From Dasypus novemcinctus (lineage: Eukaryota; Chordata; Mammalia; Cingulata; Dasypodidae), in the NCBI RefSeq assembly GCF_030445035.2, contig NC_080699.1, positions 11,160,001 through 11,224,000 of the forward strand: a DNA stretch of 64,000 bases. The letters are read 5' to 3'. A program made the translations under genes and the position numbers. Positions within the stretch are counted from its first letter, which is position 1; each line of letters begins with the position of its first letter. Shown here piece after piece: positions 1 through 11,664 of the stretch. A model generated the notes under the pieces. It did not search any database and had not been told where the DNA came from. It saw only the letters and a list, made by a program, of their open reading frames with translations.

Positions 1-2430
1 TACCACCACACTGGGAGGGGGAGGGGTATTTATAAACCACTTATTCAAGATAGAACTTGCATTCCAAAAAGGTAAAAAGCTATCAAAACTCAACAAGAAG
101 AAAATAAATGACCCGATTATCAATGGGCAAAACACTAAAAGAGACAGAAGGCAAATAAAAAAAGATGTTTGGCATCATTAGTCAAAAAGGAAATCCAAAT
201 TAAAATACTAATTAGACACCACTGTATGCCTGTGGATTATTTTGGCAAATCGAATCCCATATATGAAAAGGGATATTATGTCATGACCAAGCAGGGTTTA
301 CCAATAGATATTGCTTTAACATTTGAAAATCTGAAAATCAATTGATGCAATTAGCCATATCAATAAAAACAAACTAAAAAAGAAAATGTGATAATCTAAG
401 ACACAGAAGAAAACAATTGACAAAATCCAATGCCCATACCTGATAAAAACTCTCAGCAATCTCAGAATAGAAAGGCACTTCCTCCACCAGTTAATGGGGC
501 GTCACACTTAATAGCAATAGACTAATAGACTGAATGCTTTCCCCTAAGGTCAAGATGAAGGCAAGGATGTCCTCTCACATCACTCCTATTCCCATTGCAC
601 TGGATATTCTATCCAGGAAAATACAGCAAGGAAATAAAACAAACAACAACAACAACAATAAAAGCAAGCAGAAAAAAAACAAGATGGAAAGGAAGAAGTG
701 AAAGGATGTTAATTTGCTGGTGGCAAGATTACCTATGTAGAAAATCCAATGGAATCTCCAAAAGAGTTACTACAACTAATGAGTAAGTTTATCAAGGTTA
801 CAGGATATAAGAGCCATACGGAAACAAAATCAGTTATTTTTTATACCAGCAACAAGTAATCAAAGAATAAAATGACAGAAACAATACCATTTCTATTAGC
901 ACGTGATTATAAAAAATACTTAGGGATATAGCTGATTTATTTGTGAAAGACCTGTGTACTGAAATCTACAAAATCTTTGGAGACAAAATAAAGAAAACTT
1001 AAATAAATGGAGATATATTCCATGTTTATAGTTTACAAGGCTTAAATATGTTGTCTAACTGATCTAGAAAATCAACATAATCCTAAACAAAGCACAGCAG
1101 TGGTTTAGTATTAATTGAAAAACTGATTTAAAATTAATATGGAAGTGCAAAGGATTTACAATAGCCAAAATCAGTCCGAAAGGGAAAAAAAGACGATTAA
1201 CATTATATTAACTCAAGATTTACTAGGGAGCTACTGTCTTCAAGACAATGTAGTGTTGGCCTCAAGATAGAAAAAGATATCAATAAAAGACAAGAGAGAG
1301 CCCAGAAACAGACACACACATACATGGACAACATTTCAACAAAGGTGAAAATTAATTCTGCTGAGAAATGATAGTCTTTTGAACAAATTGTTCTGGAACC
1401 ATCAGATTTCTCCATCTCCATCTTTCTACCGCTATCTCTGTCTTTATTCATCTATCTCTCTAAATAACTTCAATACATGCCTCACATCACTTGATTAATT
1501 CAAAATTGATCATATATCTAAATTTTAAAACCTAAACTATAAAAATCCTTGAAGAAAACAGGATACTTACAGTTATACAAAGATTTCTTAAATACAATAA
1601 CAAAAGCAAAATCTGTAAAAGAAAAAATGATAAACTGGACTTATTAAAATTTAAAACTACTGCTTTTCAGAGGACATTATTAAGAGAACGAAAAGAAAAG
1701 CTATAAACTAGGAGAAAATAATTTACAAAATCCTGATTAAGGATAAACCATTGGTAAAAATGTAGAGAAACTGAACCTCTAATATTCTGCTGGCAGGAAT
1801 GTAAAATGGTAAAAGAATCTGGTGAATTTTTAAAAAGTTAATCACTCACCTACCATAGTGCCAGCCATTCCACTCCAAGGTGTTAACCCAAAAGAAACAG
1901 AAACGTATGCCAAGACGGTAACAGAAATGTTCATAGCAACTTTGTCTTACTCTCAAAGTGAAAACAATCCATATATCCATCAACATTTGAATGGATAAAT
2001 ACAGTGTGGTATATTTCTATATGGAATACTACACAACATTAATAAGTAATGAACTATTGTCATCTGCTACAGTATAAATTAATCTCTCAATAAATATGCT
2101 AAAGAAATGAATTAGCACAAGTACATACTGTATAATTACTAATATATAAAATTTTATAAAAGGCAAACTAATCCATAGTGACAGAAAGCAAATTAGCAAT
2201 TACCTGGGTATTGTTGAGTATGTAGGGAAGAACTAGACTGAAGATAAACAAAGTGACATGAGAAACTTTGGGGTGATAAATTTGAAGATGTTTATTATCT
2301 TGATTATGGGATGGTTTTATGGGTGTATGTATAAATTAAAATGTATATAATTATATACTTTAAATATGTGCAGCTAATTGTATATCAATTATATATCATT
2401 TAAATTTATGTTAAAATTTTAAAAAATAAA
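1..2430 (+). mobile_element. Degenerate, rearranged LINE-1 (ORF2 part and 3' UTR)
   Basis: This is a dead L1 retrotransposon remnant. Bases from about 285 read as the L1 reverse-transcriptase stretch, including the 'tctcagcaatctcagaatag' segment near 450 and the 'aaggatgtcctctcacatcactcc' region near 565. The order then runs through the ORF2 C-terminal part to an A+T-rich 3' UTR ending near 2430. Stops and frameshifts occur throughout. Bases about 90-240 resemble the ORF2 C-terminal end ('atcaatgggcaaaac'), which should lie far downstream, so this first piece is out of order. It may be a second element or an internal rearrangement. The first 40 bases are G-rich like the L1 3' UTRs elsewhere in the window. 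Confidence 0.75.
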
Positions 2431-3517
2431 GTGTATGCAAATTCAAAGCTAAATAATAAATGTTATGTAGTGAGTAATGAACTCAGTCTTTTCCTTTCTT
2501 TTATTCTAATTCTTTCTAAATCATTATTTTTAACTTAATATTATCTTATATTATCTTGACGGAGAAAATCTTTTTAGGGAAGGTTTACAAACACCACTGT
2601 CTTTAAAATATCATGTCCCATAGTTGGGGAGTCTCAAAATATATTGAATAAATAGTATTGCTAGGCTGAAAAATCAGAAGATCCATTTTCAGGTACCAGG
2701 TCTAACATGATCTGTTTATGTAAAAAAATATATGTTTAATTCCCCTGGATAGCGGTGGTTTTCATTTGAAAAAGAAATGCACTAGATCACTATTACTTAA
2801 ACTTTAAAACTTTAGGTTCCAACTGATGAGAAGGTCGTGAAGTCAAATTTTGCGGTAATTCACAAGCATGTGATATAAGAAATCTTAATGCATTTCTTAG
2901 ATATAGGCACATGTTGTTTTATGAAGCTCATATTTCATAATGTAAACTGAACACATTTTGCATTAAATACTCTACTAAGCATTTAAAATATAAAATTGGT
3001 GTAAATCCAGCACAGATGCAGAAGTTCAAGAAATCTAACTACTTTCTACTACTGAATTTAATTTCTATTTCAAGGTCCTTTCTGCTGGGAAGTGGAAATA
3101 AAATACCAATTTTTAAAAAGTTCTTCTCTCCTTTTTCTAGCCATTGCCTTAGATTTCTTATCTAGAAACCCAAGGATAATAAGTGTTTGATTGACTCACT
3201 GGATTGATATGATATACACAGAGCTATATGGAGTATTATATGTCCATGGGGAATATTATCATGTTAGGTTAGCATGGGTCACGTGGGACATATAAATTTT
3301 TCTGGAACTGAAATAGAGTACATGAAAGAAATTGCTGTCCAAATTATTGTACTTGAAAAAAAGACACAGTTTGCCACAACATAAAAAGTTATACAGTTTA
3401 ATAATAAGAAGAAAGTAAACCCACATTAATTAAGAAACAAAGAATAACCTTTCAAGAGAATGAGAAAGACCATGCAAAGAAATAAGCCTCTTAGGAGATA
3501 AGATTTACAGTGTATTG
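2431..3517. other. Unassigned A+T-rich intergenic DNA
   Basis: I recognise no gene, RNA or repeat family here. The sequence is A+T-rich with short homopolymer runs only. Confidence 0.5.
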
Positions 3518-3767
3518 ATTTTTTTAAAAATTTATTTTAAAGCAACTTTAGATTATATAAATGTTACATAAAAAATATGGGGGATTCCCATATGCCCAAC
3601 TCCCACCCTCTCCCACACTTTCCTACATTAACAGCATCCTGCATTAGTGCTATACATTTGTTACAATTGATGAACACATATTAAAGCATTGCTACCAACC
3701 ATGGATTATAGTTTATAGTTTACACTCTGTCCCGTGCAATTTTGTAAGTTATGATGAAATATAAATG
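3518..3767 (-). mobile_element. Antisense L1 3' UTR fragment
   Basis: The A/T-rich left edge is followed by 'atgggggattcccatatgccc' and then a block ending in 'gtttacactctgtccc'. The same order of landmarks recurs at 7079, 14773 and 25141, where the L1 3' UTR is read backwards. This copy is more diverged. The next base pairs are the target site of the LTR at 3773, so the LTR landed at or in this L1. Confidence 0.65.
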
Positions 3768-3772
3768 GCCTG

Positions 3773-4782
3773 TGTAATATCCAAAGTGGTGCTGATGCAA
3801 AATACCAGAAATCTGTTGTTGTTTTTTTTTAAAGATTTATTTATTTTATTTATTTCTCTCCCCTTTCCCCTCCACCCCGGTTGTATGTTCTCTGTGTCTA
3901 TTTGCTGCATTGTCTTCTTTGTCCACTTTCTGTTGTTGTCAGTGGCACGGGAATCTGTTTTCTTTTTTGTTGTTGTTGCATCATCTTGTGTCAGCTCTCT
4001 GTGTGTGGGGCGCCTTTCCTGAGCAGGCTGCACTTTCTTTCGTGCTGGGTGGCTCTCCTTATGGGGTGCACTTCTTGTGCGCGGGGCTCCCCTATGCGGG
4101 GGACACCCCTGCATGGCATGGCACTCCTTGCGCACATCAGCACTGCACATGGGCCAGCTGCACATGGGTCAAGGAGGCCCAGGGTTTAAACCACGGACCT
4201 CCAATGTGGTAGACGGATGCCCTAACCACTGGGCCGAGTCCACTGCCTGTTGGTTTTTATAAAGGGTATATTTATGGATAGAAGCTTACAGTTACCAGGA
4301 CATATCGCATTAAGTTACTTTCCTCACCAAAGTCTTTTGTCACGTGTTGAAGATGGCTGCCAACATCTGCCAGGGTTCAGGCTTCCTGGGTTCCTCTCTT
4401 CCTGGGGTTCATTTCTCTCTGGGCTCAGCTCCTCTGTTTTTTCCACAAGGCAGTTGTAGACTATCAGGAGACCAGCTCTGTCTCTCTCCCTGGGGCTTCT
4501 GCCGTGTCTAAGGAGCTGTCTCTATTCCTCTGTGTTCTTCTCCTGTGTGTTTGCTTCCCAGGGCTCCAGCTCAAAAATCCCACATCAAAATTCCAACTGT
4601 GTCCTTTGCCATGTCTTTTATCTGTGAGTTCCCCACCTACCAAAGGGAGGGAACTCAACACCCTACTGACATGGCCCAATCAACACCCTAATCATAATTT
4701 AATCATGCCCAGGCACAGACCAGTTGACAAACATAACCCAATATCTATTTTTGGAATTCATGAACCATACGAAGCTGCTACA
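3773..4782 (-). mobile_element. Solo LTR (ERVL-like, xenarthran), split by a SINE
   Basis: The element has TG...CA ends and a perfect 5-base target duplication, GCCTG, at 3768-3772 and 4783-4787. Read on the minus strand it begins TGTAGCAGC and ends with a stretch shared with the LTR at 18530-19139 ('agatttctggtattttgcat'), so both are the same family. About 430 bases of SINE interrupt it at 3819-4246. A 5-base duplication fits ERVL/MaLR integration. No internal retroviral sequence is attached, so this is a solo LTR formed by LTR-LTR recombination. Confidence 0.85.
3819..4246 (-). mobile_element. Full-length DAS-type SINE inside the LTR
   Basis: This is an armadillo tRNA-derived SINE in reverse orientation. 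The poly(T)/(AAATA)n tail lies on the left and the tRNA-like head on the right. A direct repeat CTGTTG flanks it (3813-3818 and 4247-4252). It is closely similar to the copies at 13616, 32317 and 37382. Open frames of 85-138 codons on both strands here are SINE shadows. Being inside the LTR, it is the younger insertion. Confidence 0.9.
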
Positions 4783-4787
4783 GCCTG

Positions 4788-5279
4788 AATCTAAATCTGA
4801 GCAGTAATACCTTGTTTTAGCATAATTAGGTAGTCGGTTTCTTGAATGCCTACTGTGTGCCTAGCACTGGCTTAGGAACCATGCACACAAAAGGATGCAA
4901 AATGACCTCCAGGCCCTGGCATGAGGCCCCTTAGCTGGGCTTTGCCACCAGGTACCTTTGGGCATCAGGTACCTTCCTGTGGACCCTACACATGCAACTG
5001 TATAATGTGCATAGCGAAGGCCTTCGCGGTGCCACTATGCCTGACGGTTCCCTTAGTTTAGAGCTTTTAAGATGCTGGTGCCTCTTTCACCTCTGCAGGA
5101 AGACTGAGCTCCACACTGGACGTGGTGTTTGGTGCTGCTCCAGGCTGTGCTCTCAACACCTCCCCCTCTCCAGCTCCAATCTGTGCCCCATGACCAAGGT
5201 TGCCGCGTCCCCCTGGGGCTTTTCTCCTGCATTGTCACGGCCAAAAATGCCCACATCGATCTGTTGAATACCTACTGGT
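4788..5279. other. Mostly unassigned; short MIR/L2-like piece near 4840
   Basis: Bases 4838-4880 ('tgcctactgtgtgcctagca') match the widespread mammalian MIR/L2 core, antisense. The rest (about 4890-5279) is moderately GC-rich and I do not recognise it. Frames on both strands are open for 67-121 codons, but with no splice context or protein motif. Confidence 0.4.
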
Positions 5280-5565
5280 GCACTTTCTGGCTTTTCAAGA
5301 AGCAGCTCAGGCATCACCTCCTGCCAGAAGTCTTTCTTGATCCCCTTCGTTGTTTCTTCCTTGCTCATCTAAAGCATACACACATTAATCACAAGGCCAG
5401 CAACATCATAAGGCACCCACTTATGCGACTATACACCTCTCTGCGAAACCACGAGCTCCAGGAAGGATTAGACTGTTGTCTGATTCCTCTGTGAATCCCA
5501 GCTGAGGGTTTGGCCATGTAAGAGATGCTCAATAAAAGTTTGATGATGCATAAATGAGTGCATTA
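5280..5565 (+). mobile_element. LINE-2 3' fragment
   Basis: The stretch 'cagctcaggcatcacctcct' near 5305 is the characteristic L2 ORF2 C-terminal coding sequence. It is followed by 'gagctccaggaagg' and the L2 end 'gctcaataaaagtttgatga'. Divergence is high, as expected for an inactive pre-placental family. Confidence 0.65.
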
Positions 5566-6224
5566 TGTTTGGAGGCCATCCAGGGAGAGGAGAGGTGTGT
5601 TCTTTATAGCGTTTAATCCTGTCTTTAAGCACCATTTGCCTTTCAATTCGCCTGTCCCTGTCTAGCTCAGCCTGTCAATTAAGTTTCGAACTCCCAAACA
5701 GGCCCTTAAGAAAAAGACTAAGACCTAAAGGATAACAATGGATGTGGTCAGCGAAGATAGGGCCAATTTATGGCACTTTCATCTTTATCTCACTGGGTGC
5801 ACTCTTTCCCTTTGCCTACTGATTCTCTAAAGAGATGAGAAGAGACACAGATACAATGTTGAAGGACTCAGCTTAAGTGCCACTCTGGCTCCTGTCTAGG
5901 CCATGTGATCTCCAGTGACGTATATGCTTTGACTTAATAGATTATTCACCAAAGTAGGTTAGAAAGAGATTTAACCACACAGATTAAAATATATTCAAAA
6001 GGCTTTCAAACCATCATCCAGCTCTTAATTGGCTATGCTAATAAGGAACAAAATTGTTTATCTTATTTCAAGTGGCAAACCCCTGCTATGCCCTTATCCA
6101 ACCAAATTATATGTTTAAGACAGGATAAAACTCAAGCATCAATTCTGAGAAGTGTTCCCAGCTACTCCAGTCTAATTTCAACGCCCTTTTCTCTGATCTC
6201 ATCGCATCTTTCACTTCTCTCTCC
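5566..6224. other. Unassigned intergenic DNA
   Basis: No gene, RNA or repeat family is recognised here. Confidence 0.45.
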
Positions 6225-6362
6225 CACAGTACCTGCTGCCCCCCCAATAAGCCATACGTTTTTTGAGGGCAGAAACCATATCTTATTGGACTCTGTAACT
6301 CCAGTGATTAATACACTACCTTACACACAGTAGGTGCTCAATCAATATTTGTTGAATGAATG
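6225..6362 (+). mobile_element. LINE-2 3' end
   Basis: It shows the classic L2 tail: 'gagggcagaaaccatatctt', then 'acacagtaggtgctcaatca', then 'atttgttgaatgaatg'. Confidence 0.8.
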
Positions 6363-6975
6363 TCAAACACAGCTAAATTTGATAGACCTGGTGCTCCTAG
6401 ATGGCAATTACCCAAGTCAAGTCATGCAGATTCCCCTTGCAGAATCATAACTCTAAAGTCCAGAAAGACATTTTGCTATTAAAACACGGCTTGAAATAAG
6501 GCCGTAATCGCTATTTGCACAGCTCAGGCTCCAGGAAGGCGGGCTGTGGAGAAGTGCTTATAGAACCTCATGGAGAGGAATCTAGGCCATTTGTCAGCCT
6601 TTTAAAGTGATGCCTGTCATAAAAACCACTTCTCATCGTTGAATAATGAATTCAGCTTTTAAATAATAGGCAGTCTTTCCCTTTTTATATTGTTGTAGCA
6701 GTCTGAACAAAAAACATTTACTGTAACCCCAAATTGACAGGTTCAAAAACATGAACAAGTCCAAGCCATGCCTTTCAACTCAGAAGACTCTCAAAGTTTA
6801 ACTGCACAATATAAAACTAAATTTTGCATAATTTCATAATCTACATCATAGGCCTTACATATTATATATACCAGAAAGGTTGTCTAAATGATGGATGGTG
6901 ATAATTAACAATATCTTGGATTTCTGTAGGACCTTTCTCTTCCATAGAGTTCAAGGTAATTTTTTTGCTCCCATT
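6363..6975. other. Unassigned intergenic DNA
   Basis: No feature recognised. Confidence 0.45.
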
Positions 6976-7078
6976 TATTTATTTATTTTTAGGTCTTATT
7001 TGATTCATTTTATTAAAGTTTTATATTTTTCTGAATATACCCTTTATGTCCTTGGTTAAGTTTATTACTACATACTTG
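6976..7078 (-). mobile_element. Antisense L1 internal fragment
   Basis: The segment around 'tatgtccttggttaagttta' is the antisense of a well-known L1 stretch. It lies directly against the L1 3' UTR at 7079. Confidence 0.5.
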
Positions 7079-7405
7079 ATTTTTTTTCTCTCTTTATTTT
7101 TTTTTAAATGTTACATTCAAAAAATATAAGAGGTCCTCATATACCCCCCACCCCACTCCTCCTGCATCAACAACTCTTTCATCAATGTGGCACGTTCATT
7201 GCATTTGGTGAATACATTTTGGAGCACTGCTGCACCACATGGATAATGGTTTACATTGTAGTTTACACTCTCCCCAGTCCACCCAGTGGGCCATGGCAGG
7301 ACATACAATGTCCAGTATCTATCCCTGCAGGTCCACCCAGGACAACTCCAAGTCCTGAAAATGCCCCCAAAACATACTCATCATACTATGTACCTACCCC
7401 AATCT
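7079..7405 (-). mobile_element. Antisense L1 3' UTR (5'-truncated)
   Basis: The left edge is a T-rich tail. It is followed by 'aggtcctcatatacccccc', a C-rich tract, then the block 'ccacccagtgggccatggca' shared with the copy at 14773. Read on the minus strand this is an L1 3' end with its polypurine tract and poly(A). I found no clear target-site duplication. Confidence 0.8.
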
Positions 7406-7429
7406 CTAAATTGTCCATGTTTTGCTAAA

Positions 7430-8518
7430 GAAATCTGTTCATGCATCTGTCCCCTTTATTAGACTGAAAAATCCCCCAGGATAGAAATAACATTTCTTCT
7501 TCCCTCTCGATGTCCAGTATTCTATACATTAAATGGCAAATATTTTGAGAAAGTATCTGTCAGTGGCAGAGCCAATATTAGAATCTGCTAATTCAAGTGA
7601 TCTTCACAGATATTCAAACAACTATTTATAATCTACAAGGCCATTAGGTAGCATTTCTGCCATACTAAAGAATAGGTTCTCATGGGAAAGAACCAGACGA
7701 GGATAATTATCAGTAACTCGCTGGAGTGGGAAGCACCGTGATGAAGAAGAGAGGCCGAGAATCATTGGACCCTGGACACAAGAAGCATTCAACAGGTTGT
7801 ACAGTAAAGACTTGAGGTCAGGAGTTACTAGGACAGCAGATTTCAGTGAGATGAGAGTTGCACTGATATTCATGAAAACCCTGCTGTTTCTTTATTCTTA
7901 GTGTTCCTGTTAAAATAAGCTACACTACTATTTGGTGTGAGAGAGGAAGGAGTACCAAAATTTTTAAAGCTAATTTAATTCAATATTCTGATTCATCACA
8001 AAATTTGCATAACACTTTGCATCATAATACTTGTTATATTGCATTAATAATTTTATTAACTGAACCAAAATATATAAGCTCAGAATTACAGTAACTGTAA
8101 AATTGCCAGTAAATGACATTTTCAAGTTATTAAATAGAAGCTTGTATAAACCTGCTGAAGTCATAAGATGTTTGCTTACACAGAAAATAGCTAAATGAAA
8201 GTTCTCATTTAAGTATTCATAGATACAGGAACAAAGAGATGAGAAATTATTTTCATATTGTCTCCAGTGAGTTGGTTCTCAATGGAACTAAGAAATATGA
8301 AATAGCTAGAATAATTTATAGGAAATATGCTTTGCTAAAATTTCTATTGATGTAGTTATTATAAACTTCAACTTGGAACATTTTTTTCTTGATCATCTTA
8401 CCTGTCATCAAACTAAATTTGGCAGAGAAGAATGATCCAAGGAGTTTTTAAAGTTTGTTTTCTTTTGCCCCAATTCCCCGTATAAAGCTTCTGTAACAAT
8501 GATCTGCTCTCCATATCA
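7430..8518. other. Unassigned intergenic DNA
   Basis: A+T-rich, with no recognised gene or repeat. Short open frames (7622-7873 and 7970-8164, minus strand) have no protein features. Confidence 0.45.
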
Positions 8519-8530
8519 GAAATCATTGTT

Positions 8531-8795
8531 TGGGAGCAGATGTGGTTCAAGCAATTGAGCACCTGCCTCCCATATAGGAGAGCCGGAGTTCAGTTCCTGG
8601 TGTTTCCTAAAGAAAAACAAACCAAAATAAACAAAGAGACAATGAGCAGACAAGGAACAAAAACAAACAAACAAAAACAACAAGCAGACAAGGAGCACAA
8701 ACAACAACCACAAAAAACCACAACAAGCAAAAAACGTATGCAAACAGATGAGGAAGCTATCTCCGGGGGGGCGTGGAGGGGAAAGGAAAAAAAAA
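8531..8795 (+). mobile_element. DAS-type SINE with A-rich body
   Basis: The tRNA-like head ('gcagatgtggttcaagcaat' carries the A box; 'gagttcagttcc' the B box) is followed by a long (CAAA)n-rich body. Twelve-base target duplications flank it (8519-8530 and 8796-8807, one mismatch). The 152-codon frame running through it is a by-product of the low-complexity body. Confidence 0.85.
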
Positions 8796-8807
8796 GAAAC
8801 CATTGTT

Positions 8808-9588
8808 GTGAAGCCAAATCATCTAAGTTTGGCACAAGTTACTTATTTGTGCCTTTTCCCTTTTACGATTTATTCCCATATGAAGGAAGACTTAAACTTA
8901 AGTTTATTTCTCTATCTTTGAAGTATGGATTTGATTTCATTGAAGCATATCTTTTATATATTACTTCAAAAGAATATTATGTTAAGATCTTTTGCTAATT
9001 CTCAATACCCCATAAAATATATCTTTAACTTTGTCCTTAATGTAATATTTCATACTACATAGCAGCTTAATATTGATTATTTCACATATTTTCCCTCCTA
9101 CTTAGATATGCTAATGTGACCAACTGCTGATTTCATACATGTGATTTTTGCTCTCTAATAAAAGGTGTGACTGTAAACTGTACTGATTCTTCTCTCATAA
9201 AAGGGACTTTCACAAATTTCAAGTTTGCATTTAAATTCAAAGGATATTTACCCCTCTTCTCTATCAAATGAATATAACACCCTGTTCCATCACTGAAGGA
9301 GACAGAATTTCACACGTGAATATTTTTTCTAGTAGTATATGGATATGCACAAAGAATCAATGAAAGGAGAGATCGGCACTGGTGTGAGTGGACACAAACA
9401 TTTCATGGTATAAGTTAGACCTCAGCAAGGCCTACAAGGACAAGTAGATTTGAACAAACAAAATGAAAAGGTGTGAAAATAAAAGCTCTTAACCAAACCC
9501 ACCAGGTTGTACATTGCTTTGCTCCTGGTAACCTCTTTATTGCAGAGATGCGGTCACTCTCTCAGAGCAGAAACTGCTAATATGCTGG
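8808..9588. other. Unassigned intergenic DNA
   Basis: No feature recognised. Confidence 0.45.
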
Positions 9589-9955
9589 TCCACCTGGCCA
9601 TTATGCTCTTTCCACCCATTCTTCTGGTGAACTCATCATTTGCGCCTTATCTTTAGTGTTAACTCCTCAATAAAGACTTGTCTTGACAACTCCATGCCCC
9701 AAGTTTAAACCAGTTCCCTTTGCTGTATTCTCATCACACCCTTTATTTGTCCCTATTGATGTATAATACAAATTGTAATTATGTATTTATTCATGAGCTA
9801 ATTTGTGTGCCATATATTCCCACTCAATTGAACATTCCATGAAACTAGGAATCATACCTGTTTTATTCACCTGTGTTACATATCCTAAGTACCTCAACAT
9901 TGCCTGTCACCTTGGAGTTACTCATTATTTTTTGATTGATTAAATTGGAGAAAAC
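9589..9955 (+). mobile_element. LINE-2 3' fragment
   Basis: The order of landmarks follows the L2 3' region: 'cttgtcttgacaactcc', a pyrimidine-rich stretch, 'ttatttattcatgagc', 'tgaaactaggaatcatacct' and a degenerate tail. It is strongly diverged. Confidence 0.55.
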
Positions 9956-10014
9956 AGAAGTCTAAAGAGACCATTCCACTGAAAAGACCATTCAATCTTA
10001 GCATTTATATTATA

Positions 10015-10240
10015 GGACTGAAGAAAGACCATGGAATTTGGAGCAGGGTCAACATGGATTTGGATCCTGGCTCTGTGATGTGCTAACCATACGAACTTCA
10101 AAGGTAAACTGGACATAGTAACTCTATCTTGTAGGCTGTTTATGAGAATTAAATGAAACAGTGGATGCCAAGTGCCTAGGACATTGCATCACATACAGTA
10201 ACAATTTCTGACATACATTATCATTAATTATAGAGTGATG
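10015..10240 (+). mobile_element. MIR SINE
   Basis: The segment 'gatttggatcctggctctg' corresponds to the tRNA-head to core junction of MIR. The core and tail follow: 'atgagaattaaatgaaacag' and 'aagtgcctaggacattgcat'. The copy is old and inactive. Confidence 0.7.
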
Positions 10241-10862
10241 TGCTTGCAATTCTTGTTAATGATTACACTTTGAAATAGCTAAATTTAAAATGTGAGCCAA
10301 TCCACCCCAATGATTTACCAGGCATTTATTGTTCAAGTGAATATAGGTTTTCAAAAATACTTTTTCAATAGCCAGGAAATAAATTAATAAAAAGACATTT
10401 TAGTTGATTGTTTCTATTTTTGCCTTACTATGTAATTTGGTTACATATTATAGTTATTGATTTTCACCTTGAAAACTTCAGATGATAGTTTAATATAAGT
10501 CTCAGAACGCTTGGGTTGACATCTTACCTTTTACATGATGGAGGGACTATGTCAGAAACAAAAATTATGCTTGTTTATGCATGTGTGTGTGTTTCTAAAA
10601 AGTTCAAATAATATGCATCTCTTGAGGAAGTATGAAAATTGCAATATTGGATCAAGACATCTACCTATGAGGTCTATGGTTGATGATTACCAGATAAGTG
10701 ATGCCATTACAAAATTGACTATGACAGTTCCTATTAATTCACATATTAAGGAGATGTTCAAAAATCCTAACTTGGGTTCAGTTCCTAATGAAATAAAATT
10801 CCTTTAGGCAGGATGATAATTATTATCTCATGTTTTCTTATGAAATATAATGAGAAAGAATA
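10241..10862. other. Unassigned A+T-rich DNA
   Basis: No feature recognised. A 90-codon open frame at 10535-10807 has no identifiable motif. Confidence 0.45.
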
Positions 10863-10904
10863 ATGTCTATTTTAGTCTCCTAGGGTGCTCAAGCAAATGC
10901 CATA

Positions 10905-11391
10905 TGTTTTAGTTTGCCAGGCTGCCAAAATGCAATATACCAGAAATGGGTTGACTTTCACAATGGGGATTTATTAACCTAAAAGCTTCCAGTTTAGAAG
11001 CTGTGAAAATGTCCAAGTCAAGTCTTCACCAGGCAACGTTATTCTCCCCAAAGACCAGCTGCCAGCAATCCTGGACTCATCTCTCACATGGAAAGGCACA
11101 TGATGATGTCTACTGTCCTCTCCCTACTTTTCCAGGTTTTGTTGCCTTCAGCTTCTGGCCTCCTCTACACTCCTGTGGCTTTCTCAGCTTCTGTGGGTTT
11201 CTCTCTGTGTCTCTCTCCATATTCATGTCATTCTTAAAGGACTCCAGTAAGAGCATTAAGACACACCCTGGATCACCCCTACTGAAGTAACCTAATCAAA
11301 AGAAGATCCAACTATAATAGGTTTACACAACCACAGAAATGGATTAGCCCTAACGATTTGATGGAGTCCCTAAAATCCTCCAACTACCACA
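10905..11391 (-). mobile_element. Inner solo LTR nested in the outer LTR
   Basis: This 487-base LTR has TG...CA ends and a 5-base duplication with one mismatch (CCATA 10900-10904, CCATG 11392-11396). Read on the minus strand it starts TGTGGTAG and ends CTAAAACA. It is related to its host LTR; both carry 'cttaaaggactccagtaaga'-like sequence. The 95-codon frame 11003-11290 is LTR sequence. Confidence 0.85.
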
Positions 11392-11664
11392 CCATGCAAT
11401 GGTTTCATTTAAACAATGGAAATTTATTAGCTTATGGGTTTGAGGATAAAAGAAAGTTCAAATCAAGGCATCATCAAAGTCATGCTTTTTCCCCAATGAC
11501 TGTGGTACACTGAGGTTGGCTGCTTGACAAGTTTGTCACTTGACAAAGCATATGGCAGCATCTCCTGGTGTCTCCCTTCTCTTCTGGGTTCTATTGATTT
11601 CAGCTGTGGCTGCTCCCTCTGTGGCTTTCTCTCTGTCTATCTGAATTTTGCTCTGCTTAAAAGG

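Noticed and set aside
5129-5494. 121-codon plus-strand frame
   Set aside because: Its second half is LINE-2 sequence read in an arbitrary frame, and no homologous protein is recognised.
8540-8998. 152-codon Lys/Gln-rich open frame
   Set aside because: It is a translation of the CAAA-rich body of a SINE and runs past its target duplication.
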